Below are positions 8,337 to 17,147 of a stretch of 64,000 nt of DNA, one piece after another. The notes below the pieces were generated by a model. That model searched no databases, had not been told where the DNA came from, and saw nothing but the letters and a program-made list of their open reading frames with translations. The stretch comes from an uncultured Bacteroides sp. (lineage in GTDB: Bacteria > Bacteroidota > Bacteroidia > Bacteroidales > Bacteroidaceae), in the NCBI GenBank assembly GCA_900544075.1, contig UQTJ01000004.1, positions 62,001 through 126,000 on the forward strand. The letters run 5' to 3'. The stretch's first letter is position 1, and each line of letters opens with the position of its first letter. The position numbers were made by a program, and so were the translations under genes.

Positions 8337-9227
8337 TTAATAGTAGGTCTTTTTATATTCAATAGGTGTAAGTCCTGTATATTTCTTGAAAACTTTTGAA
8401 AAATAGGCAATATCGTCAAATCCGAGATAATATGATACTTCCTTTATATTTATATTACTGTCTGACAATAGCTGTTTTGCTTCTTGTATTTTCAATTCCT
8501 GTATATAGTGAGCCGGTGATACTCCGGTATAATCTTTAAACAACTTTCGGAACCATGAGTAACTCATGTTTATTCTTGATGCTACATCCTCGGCAGTTAT
8601 ATCTTTCAGCAGATTTTCCCTTATTATGATTTTTGCCTTGTCTATTTGCTCTTCAGTAGCTGTGTCGAAGCATCTGTTGTAGTCGTAATACATTGTCATG
8701 CCTAAAATCAAGTTTGCAATACCGGCAAGATATTGTTGGCAGGCGGCTTTCTCTTCGTTGGCTACTTTTATGGCTTGATTATACAGGTTTACTATGTTGT
8801 CTTGTACACCTATTCTATATATAATCTGTTCTTTATTGAAGAAATTATTCTTGAATCTGCTGTCCATGTTTGCTCCCTCGAAACCAATCCACATTTCTGT
8901 CCATCCTGTTTTCTTGTCGGGCATATAGCTATGCCACTGGTGAGGACGCAGTATAATCATGTCACCTTCTTTTATTTCCATATTTTCTTCCGGAGATGTA
9001 AAGAAGATGCCTTTACCCTTTGTTATGTATAACAGTTGATAGCTGTCCAGTTTTCGGCCTCTGGAGGGAGTGAAGAAAAACTGTGCAGGATGCCCTGTAC
9101 GTGGAGGGTAAGTTTCGTAATCCTTACATATAGTTTCACATCCTACGGTGTTGACTGTTATACCCCAGTCATCATCATGCTGGCTGCTTATAAGGTATTT
9201 ATAGTTCTTTGTTAAATCGTTTTTCAT
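8337..9227 (-). CDS. rhaR: AraC-family regulator, probable RhaR
   Basis: The 296-residue protein has an N-terminal cupin-like sensing domain (about 30-150, including EGDMIILRPHQWHSY) and a C-terminal AraC DNA-binding region with two helix-turn-helix units (ITAEDVASRINMSYSWFRKLFKDYTG and IKEVSYYLGFDDIAYFSKVFKKYTG). It is divergent from rhaB-rhaA-rhaT-rhaD and separated from it by 126 bases. In B. thetaiotaomicron an AraC protein called RhaR next to the same genes is known to activate them in response to rhamnose metabolism; I infer the same role here from position and family. Confidence 0.85.
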   Translation of the reverse strand: MKNDLTKNYKYLISSQHDDDWGITVNTVGCETICKDYETYPPRTGHPAQFFFTPSRGRKLDSYQLLYITKGKGIFFTSPEENMEIKEGDMIILRPHQWHSYMPDKKTGWTEMWIGFEGANMDSRFKNNFFNKEQIIYRIGVQDNIVNLYNQAIKVANEEKAACQQYLAGIANLILGMTMYYDYNRCFDTATEEQIDKAKIIIRENLLKDITAEDVASRINMSYSWFRKLFKDYTGVSPAHYIQELKIQEAKQLLSDSNINIKEVSYYLGFDDIAYFSKVFKKYTGLTPIEYKKTYY

Positions 9228-9243
9228 GATATTGGGATTTATG

Positions 9244-9251
9244 CAAAGATA
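9244..9251 (-). promoter_or_regulatory. Promoter -7 box of rhaR
   Basis: TATCTTTG on the minus strand matches TAnnTTTG and lies 17 bases before the rhaR start, which gives a very short leader. No convincing -33 element is seen. Confidence 0.45.
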
Positions 9252-9317
9252 TGCAATTCCATCAAATCTTCCATTCCTAACATCATTTTTTACATGATGT
9301 TTGATTTTTGAGTGAGT

Positions 9318-9325
9318 ATTTTTGC
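9318..9325 (+). promoter_or_regulatory. Promoter -7 box of the rha operon
   Basis: TATTTTTG matches TAnnTTTG, 28 bases before the rhaB start. There is no good -33 element at standard spacing, as expected for an activator-dependent promoter. The divergent gap 9228-9353 is where a RhaR site should lie. Confidence 0.5.
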
Positions 9326-9353
9326 TTCATAATCAAAGTTAACCATTTGTTTT

Positions 9354-10832
9354 ATGAAAGTAAACTATTTTATCGCATTCGATTTAGGTGCCACAAGCGG
9401 CAGAACTATACTTGGAAAACTGGAAGGGGAGAAGTTAACCTTGGAAGAGATAACACGTTTTCCAAACCAGATGTTGCAGTGGAACGGACATTTCTATTGG
9501 AACATTTATTCATTGTATGAAAATCTGAAGAAAGGATTTGTGGAGGTTGCCCGTAAGGGAGTACCTGTAACTTCTGCAGGTATCGATACTTGGGGAGTTG
9601 ATGTCGTTTGTGTAAATTCTGACGGAGAATTATGCGGCATTCCATATGCATACAGGGACCCACAGACTATTGGAAAGAAAGAGGAGTATTTCGATAAGGT
9701 GATGGATTCCAAAGATGTATATATGCGCAGCGGCATACAGCACATGGATTTCAATACTATCTTCCAGCTTTATGTGATGAACAATCGCAAATGCAAATCA
9801 TTACTGGACGCTGATAAAATACTCTTTATTCCGGATGTATTGAACTATATGCTGACAGGAAAGAAAGTTACGGAATATACGATAGCTTCTACTTCCGGAT
9901 TGCTGAATCCTGATACTCGTGATTGGGATAATATTCTTCTTGAAAGTATATCGGTAGATAAGGAAATGTGGGCTCCTATTGTAAAGCCCGGTACTGTAAT
10001 TGGAAATATTACAGACGAACTGGCCGAAGAACTTCAGATACAGCCTGTACCTGTCGTAGCTGTAGCAGAACACGATACGGCTTCAGCTGTTGCCGCAATT
10101 CCTGCCTTGGATAAGAATTTTGCTTATCTGAGTTCAGGTACGTGGTCGCTGATGGGTATTGAAACAGAACACCCGGTCGTTAATGAAAAAACTGCTGAAT
10201 ATAATATAACCAATGAAGGAGGTGTGGACGGAACAATCAGACTTCTGAAGAATATCACCGGAATGTGGATTGTGGAACAGTGTCTGAGACGCTGGAAGAA
10301 AGACGGTATAGAATATTCATATCCTGATATGGTCAAGATGGCTTCTGAGGCTGAGGCTTTCAAATGTTTCATCAATCCGGATGATGCACTCTTCGTAAAT
10401 CCTGCAGATATGCCAGAGGCAATCAATGAATACTGCAAGCGTACAGGACAGTCTGCACCTCAGACTCATGCAGCTTATATAAGAATGATTTTCGAGAGTC
10501 TTGCAATGAAATATCGCGAAACTCTTGATGTATTTAAAACTTTGGCCGAAAATCCTATTGAGAAACTTCATGTCATTGGTGGAGGCTCAAGAAATGCACT
10601 TCTTAATCAGTTCACTTCAAATGCTATAGGACTTCCTGTTATTGCAGGTCCGGCTGAGGCTTCATCTGTAGGAAATATCATGCTTCAGGCTAAAGCAGCA
10701 GGTATTGTAAGTTCACTTCAGGAAATGAGAAATGTAATTTCTGCAAACGTAGAGCTTTCTACATATAATCCTATGGATTCGGAAAGCTGGAATGAAGCAT
10801 ATCAGAAGTATCTGGAAATCATAAACAAGTAA
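9354..10832 (+). CDS. rhaB: Rhamnulokinase
   Basis: Phosphorylates L-rhamnulose to rhamnulose-1-phosphate. The 492-residue FGGY-family kinase has the N-terminal FDLGATSGRTILG phosphate-binding segment, the substrate-domain motif GIDTWGVDVV, the central LSSGTWSLMG and the C-terminal ATP-site HVIGGGSRNALLNQ. The SSGTWSL segment separates rhamnulokinases from glycerol or xylulose kinases. First gene of the rhamnose operon, 28 bases ahead of rhaA. Called rhaK in some Bacteroides work. Confidence 0.94.
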   Translation: MKVNYFIAFDLGATSGRTILGKLEGEKLTLEEITRFPNQMLQWNGHFYWNIYSLYENLKKGFVEVARKGVPVTSAGIDTWGVDVVCVNSDGELCGIPYAYRDPQTIGKKEEYFDKVMDSKDVYMRSGIQHMDFNTIFQLYVMNNRKCKSLLDADKILFIPDVLNYMLTGKKVTEYTIASTSGLLNPDTRDWDNILLESISVDKEMWAPIVKPGTVIGNITDELAEELQIQPVPVVAVAEHDTASAVAAIPALDKNFAYLSSGTWSLMGIETEHPVVNEKTAEYNITNEGGVDGTIRLLKNITGMWIVEQCLRRWKKDGIEYSYPDMVKMASEAEAFKCFINPDDALFVNPADMPEAINEYCKRTGQSAPQTHAAYIRMIFESLAMKYRETLDVFKTLAENPIEKLHVIGGGSRNALLNQFTSNAIGLPVIAGPAEASSVGNIMLQAKAAGIVSSLQEMRNVISANVELSTYNPMDSESWNEAYQKYLEIINK

Positions 10833-10860
10833 TAAATAATAACTTATAAATTCAAAAACC

Positions 10861-12114
10861 ATGAAAGAAGAATTGATAGTAAAATCGTACGAGATTGCAA
10901 AAGAACGTTATGCAGCATTAGGTGTTGATACAGACAAGGTGTTGGAACAGATGCAGAATTTCCACCTTTCACTTCATTGCTGGCAGGCTGATGATGTAGC
11001 CGGATTTGAAGTACAGGCAGGACAGTTGAGTGGAGGTATTCAGGCTACAGGAAACTATCCCGGCAAGGCAAGAAATATAGACGAACTTCGTGCTGATATC
11101 ATAAAGGCTAAATCAATGATTCCGGGAACACACCGTCTGAATCTTCACGAAATATATGGTGATTTCCAGGGTAAGGTGGTTGACCGTGATGAGGTTGACA
11201 CAACTCATTTCCAGAGCTGGATAGAATGGGGTAAGGAAAACGATATGAAGTTTGACTTCAACACTACATGTTTCGGACATCCGAAGAGCGGAAACCTTTC
11301 ACTTTCAAATCCTGACAAGGGTATACGTGATTTCTGGATTGAGCACAGTAAACGTTGCCGTGCCATTGCAGAAGATATGGGTAAGGCTCAGGGCGCCCCA
11401 TGTATTATGAACGTATGGGTACATGACGGTAGCAAGGATATTACTGTAAACCGTATGAAGTATCGTGAAAACCTCAAGAACTCGCTTGACGAGATTTTCG
11501 CAACTGAATACAAGAATATGAAGGACTGTATCGAATCGAAGGTATTCGGTATCGGACTTGAAAGTTATACAGTGGGTTCAAATGAATTCTATGTGGCATA
11601 TGGAGCACAGAACAATAAGATGGTGACTCTTGATACAGGTCACTTCCATCCGACTGAAAGCGTGGCAGACAAAGTGTCTTCACTTCTGCTTTATGTTCCT
11701 GAACTGATGCTTCACGTAAGCCGTCCTGTTCGTTGGGACTCTGACCATGTAACTATCATGGACGATCCGACACTCGACTTGTTCAGCGAAATCGTTCGTT
11801 GCGATGCTCTCGACAGAGTACATTACGGTCTTGACTATTTCGATGCTTCAATCAACCGTATCGGTGCATACGTGATTGGTAGCCGTGCCGCACAGAAGAG
11901 TATGACACGCGCATTGCTTGAACCGCTTGCAAAACTCCGCGAATATGAAGCAAACGATATGGGATTCCAGCGTCTGGCCCTTCTTGAAGAAGCTAAAGCA
12001 TTGCCTTGGAATGCTGTTTACGATATGTTCTGCTTGAAGAACGGAGTGCCTGTTGGTAATGAATTTATAGCAGAAGTAGAAAAATACGAAGCTGAAGTCA
12101 CTTCAAAACGTTGA
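10861..12114 (+). CDS. rhaA: L-rhamnose isomerase
   Basis: Converts L-rhamnose to L-rhamnulose using divalent metal. The 417-residue protein has the family N-terminal LSLHCWQADDVAGFE and the metal-site segments LGLESYTVGSNEFY, DTGHFHPTESVADK and SRPVRWDSDHV, as expected for RhaA. Codon use here is more biased than in its neighbours (many GGT, CGT, AAG), which suggests strong expression. It lies between the kinase and transporter genes; rhaT begins five bases after its stop. Confidence 0.95.
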   Translation: MKEELIVKSYEIAKERYAALGVDTDKVLEQMQNFHLSLHCWQADDVAGFEVQAGQLSGGIQATGNYPGKARNIDELRADIIKAKSMIPGTHRLNLHEIYGDFQGKVVDRDEVDTTHFQSWIEWGKENDMKFDFNTTCFGHPKSGNLSLSNPDKGIRDFWIEHSKRCRAIAEDMGKAQGAPCIMNVWVHDGSKDITVNRMKYRENLKNSLDEIFATEYKNMKDCIESKVFGIGLESYTVGSNEFYVAYGAQNNKMVTLDTGHFHPTESVADKVSSLLLYVPELMLHVSRPVRWDSDHVTIMDDPTLDLFSEIVRCDALDRVHYGLDYFDASINRIGAYVIGSRAAQKSMTRALLEPLAKLREYEANDMGFQRLALLEEAKALPWNAVYDMFCLKNGVPVGNEFIAEVEKYEAEVTSKR

Positions 12115-12119
12115 TTGCA

Positions 12120-13145
12120 ATGGATGTTTTATTAGGTTTATTAATAATTGCTATAGGCAGCTTTGGTCAGTCCAGTTCATACGTTCCAATCAAGAAAATC
12201 AAATCTTGGGAATGGGAAAACTTCTGGTTGGTACAAGGTATATTTGCCTGGCTGGTATTTCCACTTCTCGGAGCACTCTTGGCAGTGCCTGAGGGTGGTT
12301 CCCTGTTTACGTTGCTATCCTCCGGCGGTGCATTAATGTCAATAATATATGGTGTATTGTGGGGAGTTGGAGGTCTTACATTCGGGCTAAGCATGCGCTA
12401 TCTTGGTGTAGCTCTTGGTCAGTCCATTTCACTTGGTACATGTTCAGCTTTCGGGACATTGTTTCCTGCACTTATGGCAGGTACTGATTTGTTTCACGGA
12501 GAAGGACTGGTGCTTCTTCTTGGTGTATGTATAACCCTTGCCGGTATAGCGGTAATAGGTTACAGCGGTTCGCTTCGTTCACGTTCCATGAGCGAAGAAG
12601 AAAAGAAAGCGGCAGTTAAAGATTTTGCTCTTACTAAGGGGTTGCTGGTAGCTCTTCTTGCCGGTGTGATGAGTGCATGTTTCGCATTAGGTCTTGATGC
12701 AGGAAGCCCTATAAAAGAGGCAGCACTGTCAGCAAATGTAAATCCGCTTTATGCCGGACTGCCGGTTATTCTGCTGGTTACTTTTGGCGGTTTTCTTACA
12801 AATGCAGCTTATTGTTTCTGGCAGAACATAAAAAACGGAACTACAAAAGATTATTTCAAGGTTTCTCCGTCTTTGTTTATAAATAATGTATTATTCTGCA
12901 TGCTTGCAGGAGTATTATGGTATTCGCAGTTTTTCGGTCTGGAAATGGGTAAAAGCTTCTTCACCGACAATGCTGTTCTTATGGCATTTGCATGGAGCAT
13001 ACTAATGTCGCTGAACGTTGTCTTTTCAAATTTATGGGGAATAATCCTGCGTGAATGGGCAGGAGCAGACTGCAAGACTCTTGTTACTTTAGGTATTGGT
13101 CTATTAATATTGATATTCTCAATCTTCTTCCCGTCGTTGGTATAG
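12120..13145 (+). CDS. rhaT: L-rhamnose/proton symporter
   Basis: An inner-membrane protein of about ten transmembrane segments in the RhaT family (drug/metabolite transporter superfamily), with typical GSFGQSSSYVPIKKIKSWEWENFW at the N-terminus. The ATG at 12120 is chosen. A TTG at 12111 that overlaps the rhaA stop would add three residues (MIA), but the family begins close to MDVLLG. About 341 residues, the usual family size. Placed between rhaA and rhaD, so uptake is co-expressed with catabolism. Confidence 0.92.
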   Translation: MDVLLGLLIIAIGSFGQSSSYVPIKKIKSWEWENFWLVQGIFAWLVFPLLGALLAVPEGGSLFTLLSSGGALMSIIYGVLWGVGGLTFGLSMRYLGVALGQSISLGTCSAFGTLFPALMAGTDLFHGEGLVLLLGVCITLAGIAVIGYSGSLRSRSMSEEEKKAAVKDFALTKGLLVALLAGVMSACFALGLDAGSPIKEAALSANVNPLYAGLPVILLVTFGGFLTNAAYCFWQNIKNGTTKDYFKVSPSLFINNVLFCMLAGVLWYSQFFGLEMGKSFFTDNAVLMAFAWSILMSLNVVFSNLWGIILREWAGADCKTLVTLGIGLLILIFSIFFPSLV

Positions 13146-13192
13146 AAGATGATTTAAATGATGATTAAACTTAAAAATTCAAAAACTCAAAT

Positions 13193-13984
13193 ATGGTTTA
13201 CAATAATTCAATTTCAGAAATTATATCTCAGATAGCCGAGGTTGCGGGCTATCTGTGGGAACGTGGATGGGCAGAACGCAATGGAGGTAATATATCTTAT
13301 AATATTACAGATGTAGTGGATGATGCTATTACTTCTCTAAAACCACTTGGTGAATCAGTTGTGCTTCCACAGCCTGTAAAGAATCTGTGCAACAATTATT
13401 TTATAGTGACAGGTACAGGTAAAAGAATGCGTTATGTACATTCCGCTCCAATGAGTAATATGTCAATAATCCGTATTTCGGAAGATGGTACATATTATGA
13501 TATCATAGCAGAGGAGTATATACGTCCTACTTCTGAACTGCCTTCTCATCTGATGATTCATAACTATCTCATCGGTAAGGGTAGAAAGAATAAGGTAGTT
13601 GTTCATACTCACCCTATAGAACTCGTTGCTATGACTCACAATCCTGCTTTCCTTGAGAAAGACGTATTGAGCAAGATACTTTGGAGTATGATACCTGAAA
13701 CACGTGCTTTCTGTCCGAAAGGTTTGGGTATAGCAAGATACCAGTTGCCCGGCTCAGTAGTCCTTGCTGAGGAAACTATCAAGCAGCTTGATGAATATGA
13801 TGTAGTTATGTGGGAGAAACATGGTGCCGTAGCTATCGGAGAAGACCTGATTGAAGCATTCGATATGATAGATACATTGTCGAAGTCTGCCAAGATATAT
13901 GAGTCTGCTTGCTTTATGGGATTTGTACCAAAAGGAATGACAGATGAACAGATGGATGAACTTAAAAGAGTGTTTAATCTGTAA
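13193..13984 (+). CDS. rhaD: Rhamnulose-1-phosphate aldolase
   Basis: Splits rhamnulose-1-phosphate to dihydroxyacetone phosphate and L-lactaldehyde. This 263-residue class II (zinc) aldolase shows the family pattern AERNGGNISYNI for phosphate binding, the metal ligands in HTHPIELVAMTH and a third His in WEKHGAVAIGED. Last gene of the operon, followed by a terminator. No lactaldehyde reductase gene is present nearby. Confidence 0.94.
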   Translation: MVYNNSISEIISQIAEVAGYLWERGWAERNGGNISYNITDVVDDAITSLKPLGESVVLPQPVKNLCNNYFIVTGTGKRMRYVHSAPMSNMSIIRISEDGTYYDIIAEEYIRPTSELPSHLMIHNYLIGKGRKNKVVVHTHPIELVAMTHNPAFLEKDVLSKILWSMIPETRAFCPKGLGIARYQLPGSVVLAEETIKQLDEYDVVMWEKHGAVAIGEDLIEAFDMIDTLSKSAKIYESACFMGFVPKGMTDEQMDELKRVFNL

Positions 13985-14037
13985 AAGCTTACAAATTAAC
14001 AAAGCTTTGTAATAACACCATATTAGTCTGTTTATTA

Positions 14038-14077
14038 ATCCTGCAATGGGGACTTGCCTCCTTTGCAGGATTTTTTT
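14038..14077 (+). terminator. Terminator of the rha operon
   Basis: A 9-bp stem ATCCTGCAA (14038-14046) with TTGCAGGAT (14063-14071), followed by a run of T to 14077. It lies 54 bases after rhaD. Confidence 0.8.
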
Positions 14078-14095
14078 ACTTTGAAAGTCCACAAA

Positions 14096-14161
14096 AAACG
14101 ACGAAGCGTTTAATCTTAAACGACGAAAAGTTTTGATTCAAACGACGAAGCGTTCTAAAAC
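14096..14161. repeat. Three tandem 22-bp repeats
   Basis: Three head-to-tail units of exactly 22 bases at 14096-14117, 14118-14139 and 14140-14161, each starting AAACGACGAA. Units 1 and 3 share AAACGACGAAGCGTT. Each unit has a small dyad (AACG...CGTT). A partial fourth, AACGGAAAAAACGCT, follows. They lie in the short gap between the convergent rhaD and DUF4421 genes, next to the DUF4421 stop. The function is unknown. Confidence 0.8.
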
Positions 14162-14174
14162 AACGGAAAAAACG

Positions 14175-15305
14175 CTATTTTTTTCTTTTCCAGAAATTGA
14201 ATCCGGCATATATTTTCAGGCTGCCGAATGAATTTGTCATCGAAATACGGTCTTTGCGATAGTCATACGTGTGGAGTATGAATGTAGCCCCCACATAATA
14301 TTTTCTGTTGTTCCATGTTATTCCGGCTCTGGTAATCAGGTCGAAGTTTATATCTTTAACCCATTCTGTCCAGTTATAATCATCAGCTGTCTGCATATCA
14401 TTGATTCTGGCTTTTTTATATCCAACGGCCGGAAGGAGAGATATGTTAAGCAGGCAGTTCTTGGCGAAAACCCAGTTATATCCATATCCGAAACTAATAT
14501 TGTAGTCAGTATAATTTAGCTTTCTGAAACTTGATGATGGATTAATCTGTTCCTGTATTTCTTCCGGGAGTTTGCTTCTGTCGAATGATATCTGATGCTC
14601 GGAATATGCAAATCCGGCCATAAACGAACCGCAGCTTTTTTTCTGGTTTGTTGACTGGCTGTACGCGGCCGGATATGAATATTTTTTGCTTTTGAAAATG
14701 TAATAAGCGTTCAGACCTTTTATACTGCTTTGAAATCCACTGAAATTTGTTCCTATGTAATCGTCCGATAGGTCAAAATTCTTGCATGATGTGATTTTGA
14801 AATCATTTCCGCTTTTTCTATAATAAAGGTCCAGACCGAATTTTGCGCTATATAGGTTGAAAGTCATTTCAGTGCGCGATTTTTCCCGTTCTTTTTTCAG
14901 CAGACTGCTTAAGTCGAATGAATATCCTAAGAATATCCATCTCCATCCGAAGTACAGGCCTAACTTGGTATTTACTTTGGGGGCGAAACCGAGTATCTGA
15001 TTACCGTCGTTGCCTGATATACCCAAGCGATAATGTTCGAACCATGTACTTTGTTCAAGCATTAAAGTGAGATTATACTTGTTAGGAAGAATGTATGCGG
15101 TATCTGTTGCGTTAAACCAGTCTACAGCCTTGAAGAATAGTTCTTTGGATGAATTGATAAATCTGTTTCCTCCTGCAGGTGTTGTGCTTACGGAATCTGT
15201 AGGCAGTATGTTTGTTGTTATACATCCTTTTTCCTCACTTTGTGCATTTGCTATGCAGTAAGTGAGGAACATTAATGTTAGTACTGTCAGAACGCGCAAT
15301 AACAT
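14175..15305 (-). CDS. DUF4421 family secreted protein
   Basis: A 376-residue protein with a cleavable signal peptide (LLRVLTVLTLMFLTYCIANAQ). The rest is rich in aromatic residues in alternating patterns, with segments like VNTKLGLYFGWRWIFLGYSFDL and a C-terminal IYAGFNFWKRK, which suggests an outer-membrane beta-barrel. I recognise the DUF4421 family, common in Bacteroidales and of unknown function. Its start lies three bases after the stop of the upstream oxidoreductase gene, so the two are co-transcribed with the binding-protein gene further upstream. Confidence 0.75.
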   Translation of the reverse strand: MLLRVLTVLTLMFLTYCIANAQSEEKGCITTNILPTDSVSTTPAGGNRFINSSKELFFKAVDWFNATDTAYILPNKYNLTLMLEQSTWFEHYRLGISGNDGNQILGFAPKVNTKLGLYFGWRWIFLGYSFDLSSLLKKEREKSRTEMTFNLYSAKFGLDLYYRKSGNDFKITSCKNFDLSDDYIGTNFSGFQSSIKGLNAYYIFKSKKYSYPAAYSQSTNQKKSCGSFMAGFAYSEHQISFDRSKLPEEIQEQINPSSSFRKLNYTDYNISFGYGYNWVFAKNCLLNISLLPAVGYKKARINDMQTADDYNWTEWVKDINFDLITRAGITWNNRKYYVGATFILHTYDYRKDRISMTNSFGSLKIYAGFNFWKRKK

Positions 15306-15308
15306 TGC

Positions 15309-16298
15309 TTATAATTTGTTTAGAATTCTGTCCATGGCCCAGTTTGTAGGAGTGGCGCTTATACCGTCGCATGTGCAGATGGCTTTTCCTTGCAGATGTT
15401 CCACAACGGCCTTGATAAGTGGAAGCTGTACATGAGGAGGGTTCTGAGGCAATATTTCCTCTCTGCCTCTTTCTGTGTGCAGAGCTATCGGGTCGTATGT
15501 GAATATTGAGAAACAAATCATTCCTTTGTCGCCTATGATTTCTATTCTGTCTTCTTTTGCAGATTCGTGTGCCACAAAGCACCATGAACCTGAACCCGGA
15601 AGACCGGAATCAAATTTGAAGCATGCGCTTATAGTGTCTTCGGCATCGTATAGTCCGCCTCTGTTGCTTTTATATCCCTCTGCTTCTAATATGCAGCCGA
15701 ACATATCTTGCAGCAAATCAAGCTGATGAGGGGCAAGATCGTAAAAATATCCGCCGCCGGCAATTACAGGCTGTACTCGCCATGGCAGATTCTTGGTGTT
15801 ATAATCCAAAGCTCTTGGAGGCTGTGCAAATCTTATCTGTACGTTTATTACATTGCCTATCTCTCCGGAGTTTACAAGTTCTTTTACTTTCTGGAAATAA
15901 GGCAGATAACGTCTGTAGTAGGCCACAAAGCACGGTATGCCTGTTTCCTTTGATATTCTGTTTATTCTTGCACAATCTTCGTATGATGCGGCCATAGGCT
16001 TTTCGATATATACCGGTTTGCCGGCTTTCATTGCCATTATGGCAAAGGTTGCGTGCGATGATGGTGGAGTGGCTATGTATATGGCATTTACTTCTTCGTC
16101 ACCTATCAATTCCTGTGCGTCAGTGTACCATTTAGGTATATTGTGTCTTTTGGCGTACGATTTTACTTTTTCTTCGTCACGGCTCATTACGGCAACAACC
16201 TTTGAACCTTCTACCATATTGAATGCCGGGCCGCTTTTCTTTTCGGTCACTTCTCCGCATCCAATGAACCCCCAATTAACTTTATCAAATGCTATCAT
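15309..16298 (-). CDS. Gfo/Idh/MocA family oxidoreductase
   Basis: An NAD(P)-dependent sugar or inositol-type oxidoreductase of 329 residues. The Rossmann fold begins at WGFIGCGEVTEKKSGPAF; the family active-site motif EKPMA follows the IYIATPPSSH segment, and the C-terminal domain includes GGGYFYDLAPHQLDLL, which supplies the usual catalytic His region. The substrate cannot be predicted from sequence. It sits between a solute-binding-protein gene and the DUF4421 gene with gaps of six and three bases, so a joint role is possible but not shown. Confidence 0.87.
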   Translation of the reverse strand: MIAFDKVNWGFIGCGEVTEKKSGPAFNMVEGSKVVAVMSRDEEKVKSYAKRHNIPKWYTDAQELIGDEEVNAIYIATPPSSHATFAIMAMKAGKPVYIEKPMAASYEDCARINRISKETGIPCFVAYYRRYLPYFQKVKELVNSGEIGNVINVQIRFAQPPRALDYNTKNLPWRVQPVIAGGGYFYDLAPHQLDLLQDMFGCILEAEGYKSNRGGLYDAEDTISACFKFDSGLPGSGSWCFVAHESAKEDRIEIIGDKGMICFSIFTYDPIALHTERGREEILPQNPPHVQLPLIKAVVEHLQGKAICTCDGISATPTNWAMDRILNKL

Positions 16299-16304
16299 GA
16301 TAAA

Positions 16305-17123
16305 TCAATGTTTTTTACGGTTAAAGTATTTATCATATAAAGTCTTATATTCTTTTGTCTCAATATATCTGTCCAACCAGCTGTTTATGCTGTCTAACAG
16401 TATAGGGGCTTTTCGGCTTATTCCCCATGAATAGAACTGGTTGAAACTGATGTTTGTATTCATATCGAGGTTTTTATATTTTCCTATATATGCTCTGGCA
16501 GTCATTTCGTCGCAAACTGCATAATCAATATCACCGGCCGAAACCATTGCCAATAGTTGTTCAGGACCGTATTCGGCTATCTCTTTTACGTGAATTGAGT
16601 CGGCAATTTCGTTCATCAGGTTATTGATTCTCATTATGGCCGGTGAATTTTTTATGGCATATATGGTTTTTCCGCCCATGTCGAGGGTACTTTTTATATA
16701 ATTTTCATTGTCTGTTCTTTGTATGAGTATCTGTTTCCCGATAGCCAGAGGGTGAGTAAAGAACAGACTGTCCTTTAGTTGCGAGGTCGTGGCTGTCCCT
16801 AATGCAATCATATCAAATTGTCCTTTTGAAACCCCATCCAGCCTTTTTTCAAAACTCATTTCAGGTGTCATTTCCATTTTTATGCCTTTTTCTTTGGCAA
16901 ATGCTTCCAATAGTTCATAGTCAAATCCGCATACTTTTCCGTTTTCAACATAGAAACTTACTGCATTGTATTCTGTGACGGCTTTAATGACTCCAGATTC
17001 AATTATGCCTTCATAGTCCCTTGGATAGAATGTATCTTCAGGCTTCTTCTTCGAGAATAATAATATGATGGCAGTTGAAACCACTGTTATAGCTACAATA
17101 TATTTCAGGAGTCTTTTTATCAT
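16305..17123 (-). CDS. Membrane-tethered family 3 solute-binding protein
   Basis: A 272-residue protein with an uncleaved-looking N-terminal transmembrane segment (about 7-24) and no lipobox, followed by a type 3 periplasmic binding fold (GVIKAVTEYNAVSFYVENGKVCGFDYELLEAFAKEKGI, then GQFDMIALGTATT). It resembles the N-terminal half of the lytic transglycosylase MltF but ends without the catalytic domain. No amino-acid ABC permease or ATPase gene is nearby, so it may be a sensor or a regulator of a wall enzyme rather than a transporter part (inference). Confidence 0.78.
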   Translation of the reverse strand: MIKRLLKYIVAITVVSTAIILLFSKKKPEDTFYPRDYEGIIESGVIKAVTEYNAVSFYVENGKVCGFDYELLEAFAKEKGIKMEMTPEMSFEKRLDGVSKGQFDMIALGTATTSQLKDSLFFTHPLAIGKQILIQRTDNENYIKSTLDMGGKTIYAIKNSPAIMRINNLMNEIADSIHVKEIAEYGPEQLLAMVSAGDIDYAVCDEMTARAYIGKYKNLDMNTNISFNQFYSWGISRKAPILLDSINSWLDRYIETKEYKTLYDKYFNRKKH

Positions 17124-17147
17124 AATGCTTGTTTTTAAACTATTGGT

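Noticed and set aside
14096..14161. CRISPR array
   Set aside because: The units are head to tail with no spacers, only three copies, and no cas genes are near.
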